DNA of 64,000 nucleotides, taken from Methylorubrum populi. Lineage in GTDB: Bacteria > Pseudomonadota > Alphaproteobacteria > Rhizobiales > Beijerinckiaceae. This document shows, one piece after another, positions 38,770 to 47,380 of this stretch. The notes under the pieces were generated by a model. The model saw only the letters and a list, made by a program, of their open reading frames with translations, searched no databases and was not told the DNA's origin. The DNA is taken from NCBI RefSeq assembly GCF_002355515.1, contig NZ_AP014809.1:3000501-3064500 (forward strand), read 5' to 3'. Numbering within the stretch: the first letter of the stretch is position 1; each line of letters begins with the position of its first letter. Both the position numbers and the translations under genes were made by a program.

Positions 38770-40295
38770 TCTGGCTTCTCCTCGGCCTGCGCCCGGGGCT
38801 CGGCGGGGGGCTTGGGCGCGGCCATGCTCTGCAGCGCCGCCTTCAGGTTGCTCTCGGCGTCTATGAGGAAGTTGGCCGCGGTCACGACTTGCTCGCCGGC
38901 CTGCACACCCTCGCGGATCTCGGTGTAGCCCTCGCCGCGGGCGCCGACCTTGACCTCGCGCGGCTCGAAGCGACCCTCGCCCTTGTCCACGAGCACGACC
39001 TGGCGCGCGCCCGTGTCGATGACGGCATCGTTCGGGACTGCGACGACGGGCTTCGTCGCCCCGGTCCCGATCTCGACGTCGGCGTACATGTCGGGCAGCA
39101 GTACCCCGTCGGGGTTCGGCAACTCGATGCGCACGCGGGTGGTGCGGGTTTGCGTGTTCACCTGCGGGTAGATCAGCCCGACCTTGCCGGTGAAGCTGCG
39201 CCCGGGTAGCGAGCGCACGCGCACGCTGACGGGCTGGCCGACCTTGACATTGCCGAGGTCGTACTCGGGCACCTCGGCCAGCACCCACATCACCGAGATG
39301 TCGGCGATCCGGAACAGGGTGTCGCCGGCCGCAGCCTTCATGCCCTCGATGGCGGTGCGCTGCAGCACGAGGCCGTCCCGGGGCGCGGACCAGGTGATGG
39401 CCATCGGCACCTTCCGGGTCCGCTCCATCTCGTTGATCACCTCCTCCGAGACGTTCAGGTTCTGCAGGCGCCGCCGCGCCCCGTCGAAGCCGGGATTTGC
39501 GATGAGCTGGGCGGCGGCCGCGTTGATCTCGGGCGAGTAGACGTGGACCAGGGGCTGGCCCTTCCGCACCCGGTCGCCCGTCGTCACGTTCTCGACGTGG
39601 TCGACGTAGGCATCCGAGCGTGTCGCCACGACGGTGACGCGCCGCTCGTCGAGCGTGACGGTGCCGGGGACCCGCACCGGTCGGCTGACGACGCGACGTT
39701 CGGCCCGCTCGGTGCGCACGCCGGTGCGCTGGACCTTGCCGGGCGAGATCTTGACGGTGTTTCCGTCCTCGGCCTCGCCCTCGTAGACGGGGAGGTAGTC
39801 CATCCCCATCGAGTCCTTCTTCGGCACCGGCGAGGTGTCGGGCAGGCCCATTGGGTTCCGGTAGTAGAGGATCTTCCGGCCTCCACCCGGGGGCGCGGCG
39901 TAGGTGGCGTTCGCCTCGGTCTCCTTCGCCGCCGCGGGCCGCGGCTCGAAGTCGACATCCTCGCCGACATGCACCGGAAGGTAGGCGCGTCCGTCGGGCG
40001 TCCTCGCCGGCGCGAGCGCGTAAGCCGCCTTTCCGTCGGGGTCGCGGTAGTAGAGCACGGGCGCATCCGCGGCCGCGGCCGGCTTCGCGTCGCGACCGAC
40101 GAGCAGACCGGAGACCGAGGCTGGGAACCATGCCGGCAGGGGCCATCCCGCCTCGCCGGCCTTCAGCCCGGCGAGGGCGCCGCCGCCGACGGCGAGGGGC
40201 AGGAGAACGAGGGTCGCGGCCCACGCCTTCGCCTGGCCGCCCGGGTGCGCGCGGTCACGTCGCCGCGCCAGGTGGATCGGTGTCGTCTGGTCCAT
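38766..40295 (-). CDS. cusB: CusB-type periplasmic adaptor with metal-binding domains
   Basis: 509 aa from the ATG at 40295 (a GTG at 40298 also possible). N-terminal membrane anchor, then a degenerate heavy-metal-binding module (VLYYRDPDGKAAYALAP) and a canonical one (ILYYRNPMGLPDTSPVPKKD followed by SMGMDYLPVY), then lipoyl/barrel-sandwich and beta-barrel domains, and an end rich in Pro/Glu/Ala. The Met-bearing modules take Cu(I) and hand it to CusA. Overlaps its neighbours at both ends, so the operon is tightly coupled. Confidence 0.93.
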   Translation of the reverse strand: MDQTTPIHLARRRDRAHPGGQAKAWAATLVLLPLAVGGGALAGLKAGEAGWPLPAWFPASVSGLLVGRDAKPAAAADAPVLYYRDPDGKAAYALAPARTPDGRAYLPVHVGEDVDFEPRPAAAKETEANATYAAPPGGGRKILYYRNPMGLPDTSPVPKKDSMGMDYLPVYEGEAEDGNTVKISPGKVQRTGVRTERAERRVVSRPVRVPGTVTLDERRVTVVATRSDAYVDHVENVTTGDRVRKGQPLVHVYSPEINAAAAQLIANPGFDGARRRLQNLNVSEEVINEMERTRKVPMAITWSAPRDGLVLQRTAIEGMKAAAGDTLFRIADISVMWVLAEVPEYDLGNVKVGQPVSVRVRSLPGRSFTGKVGLIYPQVNTQTRTTRVRIELPNPDGVLLPDMYADVEIGTGATKPVVAVPNDAVIDTGARQVVLVDKGEGRFEPREVKVGARGEGYTEIREGVQAGEQVVTAANFLIDAESNLKAALQSMAAPKPPAEPRAQAEEKPE

Positions 40296-40843
40296 CACTC
40301 GACGGCCCTGAGCACGAGTTGATCTTGGACTGTGCCGGTCTTGCCCGGTACCTTCGCGGCCAGCGAGAGGCGCCAGCGGCCTTCCATCGACAGATTGGCC
40401 CTGAAGGCGTAGATGCCCGCCTCCGGGCTCGCCTCCGGCTTCATCTTACCCGTCATCGTCGGCATCCCGTCGGGTGCCATGTCGAGGCGGCGGGCGTAGA
40501 CAAGCGCGTCGGCCACGGGCTTGCCGGCGCGCTTGTCGAGCAGACGCACCCTGAGTGTCGCCTCGCCCGATTTAGTCTCGGGATCCAGGAGCTCGAAGGA
40601 ATAATCCTTGAGGTCCGGGGGCATAAGTGGCGCGCCCTTGGGCAGCCACGCCGCGACCGGTTCCGGAAGCCGTGCCGCGACCGCGCCGGGAATGACCCAT
40701 GCGCCGCGCGCGAGCCCGTAACCGGCGCCGGCTCCCGCCACGGCTCCTACGATGAGGACGAACCCGAGCAGGAGCCATGCGCCCATTCCGGCCGGCCGGC
40801 GCCCCTCCTGGTCAGCGGCGGAAAATCCTTCCCGTCCCGTCAT
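40295..40843 (-). CDS. FixH/YtkA-like membrane-anchored protein
   Basis: 182 aa from the ATG at 40843; a GTG at 40960 with AGGAAC upstream would add 39 Pro/His-rich residues. One N-terminal helix (AWLLLGFVLIVGAVAGAG), then an immunoglobulin-like YtkA/FixH domain with LDMAPDGMPTMTGKM, a Met pattern fitted to copper. Such proteins accompany copper efflux or cytochrome oxidase assembly genes. Between the Cys-rich gene and cusB in the operon. Confidence 0.8.
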   Translation of the reverse strand: MTGREGFSAADQEGRRPAGMGAWLLLGFVLIVGAVAGAGAGYGLARGAWVIPGAVAARLPEPVAAWLPKGAPLMPPDLKDYSFELLDPETKSGEATLRVRLLDKRAGKPVADALVYARRLDMAPDGMPTMTGKMKPEASPEAGIYAFRANLSMEGRWRLSLAAKVPGKTGTVQDQLVLRAVE

Positions 40844-41084
40844 GGCGCCATTCGCGGAGCCGGGGGGATGGGGAAGCGCGCCGCGCGGCTCGGGGCACGC
40901 CGGATGCGCCGGGGTCCCAGGGGCGGGACGCGGCGGGGATGCGGGATGTTCGATGGACACGGGGATGTTCCTGTTCCGGAGCGTCTGGACGCGGGGCCTC
41001 GACCGTTCGGGCCGCCGCGAGGCGGCGATGCGCGAAGGCTGCCGTGCACGCGCGTGCACGGGGCGGCACCGCTCTCGGGCGGGC

Positions 41085-41483
41085 TCAGGAACGCGGTTTG
41101 GGAGGGGGGGCCTGCGGGGCTGCGGCCAAACTTGGCCGGGTATGGTCCTGCCGAACGGGCAGGAGGACCGGGGCGACCAGGGCATCACCGGCAAGTGGGG
41201 TAGGCAGGATCCCTGCTACGATCTTCGCGGCGCAGGCCGCCGCGAAGGGGCAGGCCTTGGTGTCGCGGCAGTCCGGGTCCGAGGGTGCGGGATCGCAACA
41301 CGGCATGTCGGCAGGCATCGGCGCAACGTGCGGCGACGCGACGTCGTCCTGCTGCGCGACGACGTCCCGGTAATCGCCGCCCGCGAAAGCGCGCGCCTGC
41401 GCGGGGGCGACAAGCGCCCCAGCAACCAGGCCGAGCACGGCGAGGGCCGTGAGCAGGCGCGCTATGGTGGATCGGATCGACAT
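41085..41483 (-). CDS. Exported Cys-rich protein at head of cus operon
   Basis: 132 aa from the ATG at 41483. Signal peptide (LLTALAVLGLVAGALVAPAQA), then a Cys cluster MPCCDPAPSDPDCRDTKACP and AAACAAK, resembling DUF2946-like small copper-locus proteins and distantly the pair at 30505/48896. Periplasmic metal binding inferred. It starts the minus-strand operon that continues with FixH-like, cusB, cusA and DUF411 genes. Confidence 0.7.
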   Translation of the reverse strand: MSIRSTIARLLTALAVLGLVAGALVAPAQARAFAGGDYRDVVAQQDDVASPHVAPMPADMPCCDPAPSDPDCRDTKACPFAAACAAKIVAGILPTPLAGDALVAPVLLPVRQDHTRPSLAAAPQAPPPKPRS

Positions 41484-41618
41484 CCGCTCCCAGGATCCCA
41501 CTGATCGGGGGCCTTGCCTAGCCCCGGACGCGCCGGGCTCGCGACAAGCCCGACGACGACAAGTTCGCAAATGCGGGCCCGCGGGTTACAGCCGCGTGCG
41601 CAACGTGCGCGACGCTGA

Positions 41619-41903
41619 TCAGAACGCGGGTCCGCCCGAAGTGGCGCCGAGGTTCTGAGCCTCGGCGGGACGCTCGGGGAACTGGGCGTTCCCGCGCGTG
41701 CTGCTCCTCAGGTCCCGTCCCTGGAGATCACGCCCCTCCCAAACGCGGCCGAGGCTGCCCGTCACCTCGGGCGCGGCTCCCGTCGGGCCTTCCAGGACGC
41801 TCCAGCCCGCCGAGGGAACGGCCTCGCCGGTCAGCCTCGGGTGCGCCCAAGCGCCGCCGGTCATGAGGGTGGAGGCCACCAAGGTCGCAAGGATGTACTT
41901 CAT
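41619..41903 (-). CDS. Small exported protein of unknown function
   Basis: 94 aa from the ATG at 41903. Clear signal peptide (MKYILATLVASTLMTGGAWA) and a polar mature part with no Cys and one His. It lies 135 bases above the Cys-rich gene on the same strand and may be first in that transcript. No family recognised. Confidence 0.6.
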   Translation of the reverse strand: MKYILATLVASTLMTGGAWAHPRLTGEAVPSAGWSVLEGPTGAAPEVTGSLGRVWEGRDLQGRDLRSSTRGNAQFPERPAEAQNLGATSGGPAF

Positions 41904-41998
41904 CGAATGCTCCATCGTCTTTCGCGTTTGCCTTCACGGCGCCGCTACCGACGACTTCGGGACGCGCGGACGATGCGTTACAGTAGAAGCGCGGAAAG

Positions 41999-43348
41999 CC
42001 CCGCCCTTGAGGGCGGGGATGGATAGCGCCGGCGGCGACAGCCGCCATCCAGGCATCCGTACCAAGGCCCTTGCCTGCGTTCCGCTTCCGTTCTAGCCTT
42101 GGTCCGTGCTTCGCGTCCAGGCATACCGGTTCGTCCTCCGGCCCGACGGCGCGCAGGAACGGCTCATGCGCCGCTCCTGCGGCGCGCGCCGCTACGTCTT
42201 CAACAAGGCCCTCGCCCTGCAGAAGGAACGGTACGCCGCCGGCGGGAAGCACCTCTCCTATGCCGACCTCTGCAAGCATCTCACCGCCTGGAAGGCCGAC
42301 CCCGCCACCGCCTGGCTCAAGGAGGTGCACAGCCAGGTCCTGCAGCAGGCGCTCAAGGACCTCGACCACGCCTACCGCAACTTCTTCGAGGGGCGGGCCG
42401 AGCTCCCGCGCTTCAAGAGGAAGGGCAAGGACGACGCCTTCCGCCACCCGCAGAAGGTCGAGCTCGACCAGCCGAACGGGCGCATCCGCGTGCCCAAGCT
42501 CGGCTGGATGCGCTACCGCGCCTCCCGCGCCGTCGAGGGCGCGGTCGGGCAGGTCACCGTCTCGCTGAAGGCCGGCAAGTGGCACGTCTCGGTCCAGACC
42601 GAGCGCGAGGTCGAGAAGCCGGTCCACCCGTCGACGACGCTTGTCGGCATCGACGTCGGCGTGACGCGTTTCGCCACGCTGTCCGACGGCACCGTCATCG
42701 AACCGGCGAACGCGTTCCGCAAGGCCGAGGCGGCGCTCGCGAAGGCGCAGCGGGCGATGGCCCGCAAGACCAAGTTCAGTAGGAACTGGAGGAAGGCGAA
42801 GGCGAAGGTACAACGGGTCCAGGCACGCATCGCCCGCATCCGCTCCGACTTCCTGCACAAGGCCTCGACGACCGTCAGCAAGAACCACGCGGTGGTCTGC
42901 GTCGAGGACCTGGACGTGCGGGCGATGACGGCGAGCGCGGCCGGGACGGTCGAGGAGCCGGGCGTGAACGTCCGTCAGAAGGCGGGGCTGAACAAGGCGA
43001 TCCTGGACCAGGGGTGGGGCGAGTTCCGCCGGCAGGTCGGGTACAAGCAGGAATGGCTCGGCGGCTGGCTGCTGCCGGTGCCGGCTCCGAACACGAGCCG
43101 GACGTGCCCGGAATGCGGGCACGTGGCGGCGGAAAACCGCCCGAGCCAGGCCGTGTTCCGGTGCGTGGCGTGCGGGTACGCGGCGCACGCGGACGACGTG
43201 GCGTCGGTCAACATCGCAAGGGCGGGGTACGCCCGGCTAGCCTGCGGAGAGACTTCGCCCGTTCGGGCGTCGGCCCAGGAACCCACCGAGGCGGGTCCGG
43301 CCCTCGCGGCCTGACACGCGGTAGGAATCCCCGCCCTCCAGGGCGGGG
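41999..43348 (+). mobile_element. TnpB-only IS1341-type element
   Basis: Both ends carry the same hairpin: CCCCGCCC-ttga-GGGCGGGG at 41999-42018 and CCCCGCCC-tcca-GGGCGGGG at 43329-43348, each followed by GA. The right copy is followed by GATGTCAA at 43351-43358, which may be the true end. A single tnpB lies between; there is no Y1 transposase TnpA, so movement would need one in trans. The left border beyond the hairpin is not certain. The right hairpin would sit in the omega-RNA encoded at the tnpB 3' end. Confidence 0.75.
42106..43314 (+). CDS. tnpB: TnpB RNA-guided nuclease
   Basis: 402 aa, GTG start. The N-terminal helix-turn-helix/WED part (YRFVLRPDGAQERLMRRSCG) leads to a RuvC nuclease with Asp183 (GIDVGVTRF), Glu267 (VVCVEDLDV) and Asp364 (HADDVASVN). 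The zinc ribbon CPECGH...CVACGY is complete. The nuclease therefore appears intact. TnpB is the ancestor-type relative of Cas12 and cuts DNA guided by an RNA from the element's right end. Interrupts the region between the cus operon and a toxin locus. Confidence 0.93.
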   Translation: MLRVQAYRFVLRPDGAQERLMRRSCGARRYVFNKALALQKERYAAGGKHLSYADLCKHLTAWKADPATAWLKEVHSQVLQQALKDLDHAYRNFFEGRAELPRFKRKGKDDAFRHPQKVELDQPNGRIRVPKLGWMRYRASRAVEGAVGQVTVSLKAGKWHVSVQTEREVEKPVHPSTTLVGIDVGVTRFATLSDGTVIEPANAFRKAEAALAKAQRAMARKTKFSRNWRKAKAKVQRVQARIARIRSDFLHKASTTVSKNHAVVCVEDLDVRAMTASAAGTVEEPGVNVRQKAGLNKAILDQGWGEFRRQVGYKQEWLGGWLLPVPAPNTSRTCPECGHVAAENRPSQAVFRCVACGYAAHADDVASVNIARAGYARLACGETSPVRASAQEPTEAGPALAA

Positions 43349-43527
43349 AGGATGTCAAAGAGACCGGTGCCAGACCCCATATCCGCGGGGACCGAAGTTC
43401 TGTGGAAGTCGAACCGAGCCCCAACTCCGACGTTGTCGGGTCTCCGGGCGTCGGGCATAATGCCCACGGTCCGAAACGCGTGTGGCTCCAGAGGCATCCT
43501 GTGCGTCCCGAGGTAAACAGGGAAGTC

Positions 43528-43893
43528 GTGAACGACCGTGCCAAGCTGATGATCCATCGGCTGGTGGCGCGTCGGCTCGCGCGCGACCCGGGCATCCTCG
43601 ATAGCGCCAAGATGGCCGTAATGCGGCTTGAGGCGGACTACCCCGAGCGCACCTTCGTCTCCGAGTGGCGCGAGATCCTCGGGCAGCCGCCGGGGACGAT
43701 CCGGCAACTCCTCACCCGGCGGGACGAGGGTATGCAGCGGCTTCGGCTGTCGTCGCCGTTCCTGGAAGGGGAGGGCGTGTCGTTCGTGCGCGACCCGAAC
43801 GTCCGGAAGCGGATCTGGCGCCTGGCACGCAAAGGCGCGGCCGCCCAGCGCGCGGCGCATGCCGGCCGCCAAGGCTCCTCCGTTCCGGCGTGA
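43528..43893 (+). CDS. Putative antitoxin-like partner of a nucleotidyltransferase toxin
   Basis: 121 aa from the GTG at 43528; an earlier frame opening at 43402 lacks a good ribosome site. Small basic helical protein (HRLVARRLARDPGILDSAKM...VRDPNVRKRIWRLARKG). Its stop overlaps the start of the broken nucleotidyltransferase gene (GTGA), the usual arrangement of two-gene toxin-antitoxin loci with DUF6036-like toxins. No DNA-binding motif is obvious. Confidence 0.55.
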   Translation: MNDRAKLMIHRLVARRLARDPGILDSAKMAVMRLEADYPERTFVSEWREILGQPPGTIRQLLTRRDEGMQRLRLSSPFLEGEGVSFVRDPNVRKRIWRLARKGAAAQRAAHAGRQGSSVPA

Positions 43894-44789
43894 GCCGTCC
43901 GATTGAGATCCGGACGGTCGCGGACCTGGAGCGCACCGCCCGCTCGCTGGCGTTGCACTTCAAGGCCCGCACCGTGGTGGTCGTCGGCAGCCAAGGCATC
44001 CTCGTAGGCTGGCCCGGCGCGCCGGTCACGATGTGCATGTCGCCCGAGATCGACGCCTATCCCGCCAACGCCCGGGCCTGGGAGGCAGCCCAGGACGACG
44101 ACCTCGCGGAGGCATCCTAGGAGATCTCCGTCATCTTCGGCGAGGGCTCGCCCTTCCACGCGGCGCACGGTTTCTACATCGACGGCGTCGACGACCGCAC
44201 CGCCCGCCTGCCGCCCTCGTGGCCCGCGCGCGCGGTGGTGCGGGAGGTGAGAGGCCACGGCACGGCGACCGTGACGGTGGTGGCCCCCGGCCCGGACGAC
44301 CTGATCGTTTCCAAGCTTGCCCGCCTCGCCGACAAGGACAGGGACTACATCGCGGCCTACCATCGGGCCCGGCCTCTCGACCTTGCCGTCATCCAGGCGC
44401 GCGTAGCGGAATGCGGGTTCGAGGAGGTTCTGGCACAGCGTGCGCTCGCCTTCCTCGCCGGCCTTCCCTCGCCTCCCGGGCGCGCGACCGCCGCACCCGT
44501 GCGGGCAGGGGCTGTCGTGCCGCCCCATCCCGCGGGGACGCACTGCGCCTTCCTGATGGACGAGGGCCGTTCGGTTTCGGTCCGCGCCTGGAACGAGGCG
44601 GCCGGGCTCTACGATATCCTCGACAATCCGCTCGGCCCCGCGGTCGTGGCCCAGGATGGGACGAGCGCCTTCCGGACCGACGGGGAGGCGCTGACGCAGG
44701 AGGCGTGGGACGCACATCCGTGCGTCCGCGCCGCGCGACACGGTGACCTGTCCGGGTACCCACGGCCGAACTGGACGCCTTCGGGCTGA
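43890..44789 (+). pseudogene. DUF6036/AbiEii-like nucleotidyltransferase, interrupted by an amber codon
   Basis: Starts with GTG at 43890. Residues RTVVVVGSQGILVGWPGAP and MSPEIDAYPANARAW are the nucleotidyltransferase core seen in DUF6036 proteins. Codon 77 is TAG (44118-44120). The same frame continues at once with EISVIFGEGSPFHAAHGFYI and DDLIVSKLARLADKDRDYI and remains open to 44789, with a C-terminal extension of about 100 residues (YDILDNPLG...). One base change therefore separates it from an intact gene of about 300 codons. The upstream partner is intact. Toxin activity is probably lost unless the stop is read through. Confidence 0.75.
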
Positions 44790-44854
44790 CCCGCCCCCGA
44801 GGCGCGCGGCGGGCCGAGAGCGGTTCGCCCGTGCGTACGGGTGAGCCGACGGCC

Positions 44855-45505
44855 TTACCAGCGCAGCAGGCGAGGCCCGAGAAGCGCGCCGGCCAGCGTG
44901 CAGAGGGCAATCGTCCCGCCGTACCAGAGCGCGATGAAGGGCACGGTGTCGTCCATGCAGTGAATCGCGTAGCCCATCGCACTCACGCCGCCCGAGGCGA
45001 GCCCGACCAGGGCGCCGGCCCGGACGAGGTCCGTCGGCGCGCCGAACTTCCGGACCGCCCACATCAGGGTCGCGAAGGGAACCACGGCGATCACCGGGAT
45101 GGAGACGAGGCATTCGAGCCACATGTGGCCCGTGAGCATGGTCCCCCAGTGGGCCGCCGGCGCGTTGGCGAGGCTGAGGGCAGCGAGGACCATGACCGCC
45201 GCGAACGGCAGGGCCGCCATGCCGAGATGCACCCTCCTCTCGCCCCCTGGCCGAGCGATGCGACCGAGGTAGCGCAGGGCCAAGACACCGACGGCGAGGG
45301 CGAAGGCCAGCTTGGCCAGCAGGAAGGTCAGTGACTTGCCTTCACCCAAGTCCGGCCGGACGCCCAATGCGAGCAGGGCGAGGCAGAGCGCCCCGGCGGC
45401 CCCGATGGCGGCCCCCAGCGCGATCCGCCGCAGCATGGCGGGAGACTTGGCAGGCTCGCTGGCGAAGCTCGCGCCGAGCAAGCCGATGAGTTCGTCGGTC
45501 TTCAT
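44855..45505 (-). CDS. NrsF-family (DUF1109) membrane anti-sigma factor
   Basis: 216 aa with six helices, beginning MKTDELIGLLG and including the family region HWGTMLTGHMWLECLVSIPV with Cys and His in loops. NrsF proteins hold SigF-type ECF factors inactive and release them on heavy-metal (Cr, Cd) or oxidative stress, as studied in Caulobacter. Overlaps the sigma gene by ATGA, in the order sigma then anti-sigma. Confidence 0.88.
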   Translation of the reverse strand: MKTDELIGLLGASFASEPAKSPAMLRRIALGAAIGAAGALCLALLALGVRPDLGEGKSLTFLLAKLAFALAVGVLALRYLGRIARPGGERRVHLGMAALPFAAVMVLAALSLANAPAAHWGTMLTGHMWLECLVSIPVIAVVPFATLMWAVRKFGAPTDLVRAGALVGLASGGVSAMGYAIHCMDDTVPFIALWYGGTIALCTLAGALLGPRLLRW

Positions 45506-46074
45506 TCCCCTTTGCCTCCTGCCATGGCGGCCAACGCCTTCAACCCGCGGTGGACGCTGACCTTTATGGCCGATTCCGACATGCCGGAGCGCGTCGCGGC
45601 CTCGGCCACGCTCAGACCTTCGACCTTCATGGCCCGGATCGCCTGCTGCATCTTGCCGGGAAGGCGACCGAGCAGGCGCTCGACATCGAGCGTGCTCTCG
45701 ACGGCGGCGTGGTCGTCATGCGCAACCAGCTCGCTCGCATCCTCGACGGGTACGTCGGCGAGGGAGGCGCGCGTACGCCGGAGGTGGTCGATGAGCTTGT
45801 AGCGCGCGATGGCGTAGAGCCAGGGCGTGACCGGTTGGCCAACGTCGTAGGTGTGCCGTCGCGTGTGAACCGCCATCAACGTTTCCTGGACGAGGTCCTC
45901 CGCCTCCGGCGCGGCGCGTCCGGAGCGCGCAAGCTTACCCTTGAAATAGGCCCGCAGGTGGGGACCAAGTCGCTCCAGGAACAACCGGTAGTCCGCCGCG
46001 CTTCCGGCGAGGCCGGACGATAGCAATGCCCGCAACTCGTCTTCCTGACTGATCAAGACGCCTCTCTCGGCCAC
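45502..46074 (-). CDS. ECF sigma factor (SigF-like, NrsF-controlled)
   Basis: 190 aa. Region 2 has DLVQETLMAVHTRRHTYD and PWLYAIARYKLIDHLRR; region 4 has LPGKMQQAIRAMKVEGLSVA with the helix-turn-helix SESAIKVSVHRGLKAL. No extra C-terminal domain. With NrsF downstream it should respond to metal or redox stress and may control outlying genes of the island. Its target promoters could not be identified by eye. Confidence 0.9.
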   Translation of the reverse strand: MAERGVLISQEDELRALLSSGLAGSAADYRLFLERLGPHLRAYFKGKLARSGRAAPEAEDLVQETLMAVHTRRHTYDVGQPVTPWLYAIARYKLIDHLRRTRASLADVPVEDASELVAHDDHAAVESTLDVERLLGRLPGKMQQAIRAMKVEGLSVAEAATRSGMSESAIKVSVHRGLKALAAMAGGKGE

Positions 46075-46489
46075 ACCGCGAAGACGCGTCTGACCCGGCC
46101 ATCAAACACGTCACCGCGGCTCGCCTCGCATTCGATCCGCGCGTGCCGGCCCCGGACACGCGCCCACCCGCCCGCGCAGCCTTCGCCGGGGCTAAGGCGA
46201 ACCCGAGCCGCGAGCGGGCAAGGGCTCGACCACCGGAGCGGCCGGCCCGGTACCGCCGCCTCGCACGGACGCAGTGCCCGCCAGGACCAATCCGCAGGAA
46301 ACGCGCAGATGGTTACAGGGCCCCACCTGCCCATTTGCCCACCCCGCGACCCAGCCCGCCCGCTGTCGGCCGGCCCCTCCATTTTGCTCGGAACGCTCGC
46401 GGAGGCAACAAAAACGCCTGTATACCCCCGGATCGTATATGGGGCCAAGCGCGTTCCTTGAGCCGCAGAACGACGATGGAGGTGAAGGG
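46075..46489. other. Intergenic region between divergent sigma gene and His-rich gene
   Basis: 415 bases. A degenerate palindrome TACCC-ccgga-TCGTA at 46423-46437 lies 53 bases above the His-rich gene and may be a weak member of the operator series. Otherwise nothing recognised. Confidence 0.4.
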
Positions 46490-46732
46490 ATGCCGAAACT
46501 GTTGCAGGTCGGGTTGCTCGTGGCCGCCGCGGCCGCATTCGGGTCCACGGCAGGGCCGGCGCGGGCGCTCGACGAAGTCGGGGCCGCCCACGGCGACCAA
46601 CACGGCGCGGAGCGCCATGGACACGTCATCGAGCACAGGCAGACGCACGGCCATCATGGTGAGGCGGACCATCACGAGGAGCATCATGAGGTCGTGCGCG
46701 AGGGCGGCCACCACCGGGAAGGGCGTCACTGA
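46490..46732 (+). CDS. Small exported His-rich protein
   Basis: 80 aa from the ATG at 46490 with GGAGGTGAAGG upstream. Signal peptide (LLQVGLLVAAAAAFGSTAG), then a mature part of about 55 residues with some 17 His (HGDQHGAERHGHVIEHRQ, HGHHGEADHHEEHHEV). Clearly suited to bind metal in the periplasm; no named family. Its downstream neighbour is the DUF305 gene with a perfect CsoR-type box. Confidence 0.7.
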   Translation: MPKLLQVGLLVAAAAAFGSTAGPARALDEVGAAHGDQHGAERHGHVIEHRQTHGHHGEADHHEEHHEVVREGGHHREGRH

Positions 46733-46973
46733 CACGGGGTGCCAAGCCCCGCCGACACCCTCATCCCGTCGCCCGTGGCCTTCTCGGCGACGGGCGCGCT
46801 CGTCGGGAGCTCAGCGTTCCCGTGGCGTCACCCCAGACCGCGGCTGCAGGACGCCGGGGGGGCTGGCGGGCGCGGCCATCCGGATGGCAGCAGGCTTGTT
46901 CGCGCCCGGCCTACGACCCAACCCAACAGAAAAGCGCGATCGGACGGCGAACCTGGATCACGCCGCCGGGTTG

Positions 46974-46988
46974 TACCCCCACAGGGTA
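46974..46988. promoter_or_regulatory. CsoR-type operator upstream of DUF305 gene
   Basis: TACCC-ccaca-GGGTA, perfect arms, 20 bases above the ATG at 47009, overlapping the expected core promoter or 5' leader. Confidence 0.75.
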
Positions 46989-47008
46989 AAACGAACAGAG
47001 AGGCTCGC

Positions 47009-47380
47009 ATGAAGGTAGTGAGAACCGCACTCGTAGCCACGGCACTCATGGCTTCCGGCGCGACACCGTCGCTCGCCCAAGGCGGCCAGGGCGGGTCCAT
47101 GTCGGGCATGGACATGAAGAACATGGGCCCTCTGCAGAAGGCCTCCATGGAAGCCATGGACAAGATGAACAAGGCGATGATGCAAGGCATGATGGACCCC
47201 GATCCGGACTTGGCCTGGATGAAGGGCATGGCGGCACACCACCAGGGCGCGGTCGACATGTCCGAGGCCGCCATCAAGCATTCAAAGGACGAGACGGTGG
47301 TGAAGGAAGCCCGGAAGACGAAGGAGGAAAACGAAAAGAGCCTGCGCGAGATCCAGGCCAAGATCCGGAAGGAGAAGTAG
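47009..47380 (+). CDS. DUF305 exported Met/His protein
   Basis: 123 aa from the ATG at 47009 (GAGAGG upstream). Signal peptide (LVATALMASGATPSLA), a Met-rich segment (MSGMDMKNMGPLQKASMEAM) and the DUF305 motif DLAWMKGMAAHHQGAVDMS, whose His and Met are thought to bind copper in the periplasm; a Lys/Glu-rich helix ends the protein. The operator just above it makes it a strong member of the putative CsoR regulon. Confidence 0.88.
   Translation: MKVVRTALVATALMASGATPSLAQGGQGGSMSGMDMKNMGPLQKASMEAMDKMNKAMMQGMMDPDPDLAWMKGMAAHHQGAVDMSEAAIKHSKDETVVKEARKTKEENEKSLREIQAKIRKEK

Noticed and set aside
35605..40224. 1539-residue extended CusA
   Set aside because: The extension is a shadow of cusB; the ATG at 38769 overlapping the cusB stop is the standard start.
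41999..43348. CRISPR-like or Cas12 locus
   Set aside because: No repeat array exists; size and end hairpins fit TnpB of an IS1341-type element.
43402..43527. Upstream start of the antitoxin-like gene
   Set aside because: The added residues are unlike the helical core, lie next to the TnpB right end, and lack a ribosome site.
46423..46437. Further CsoR-type site TACCC-N5-TCGTA
   Set aside because: Right arm matches only three of five bases, so it is mentioned as degenerate and not listed as a site.
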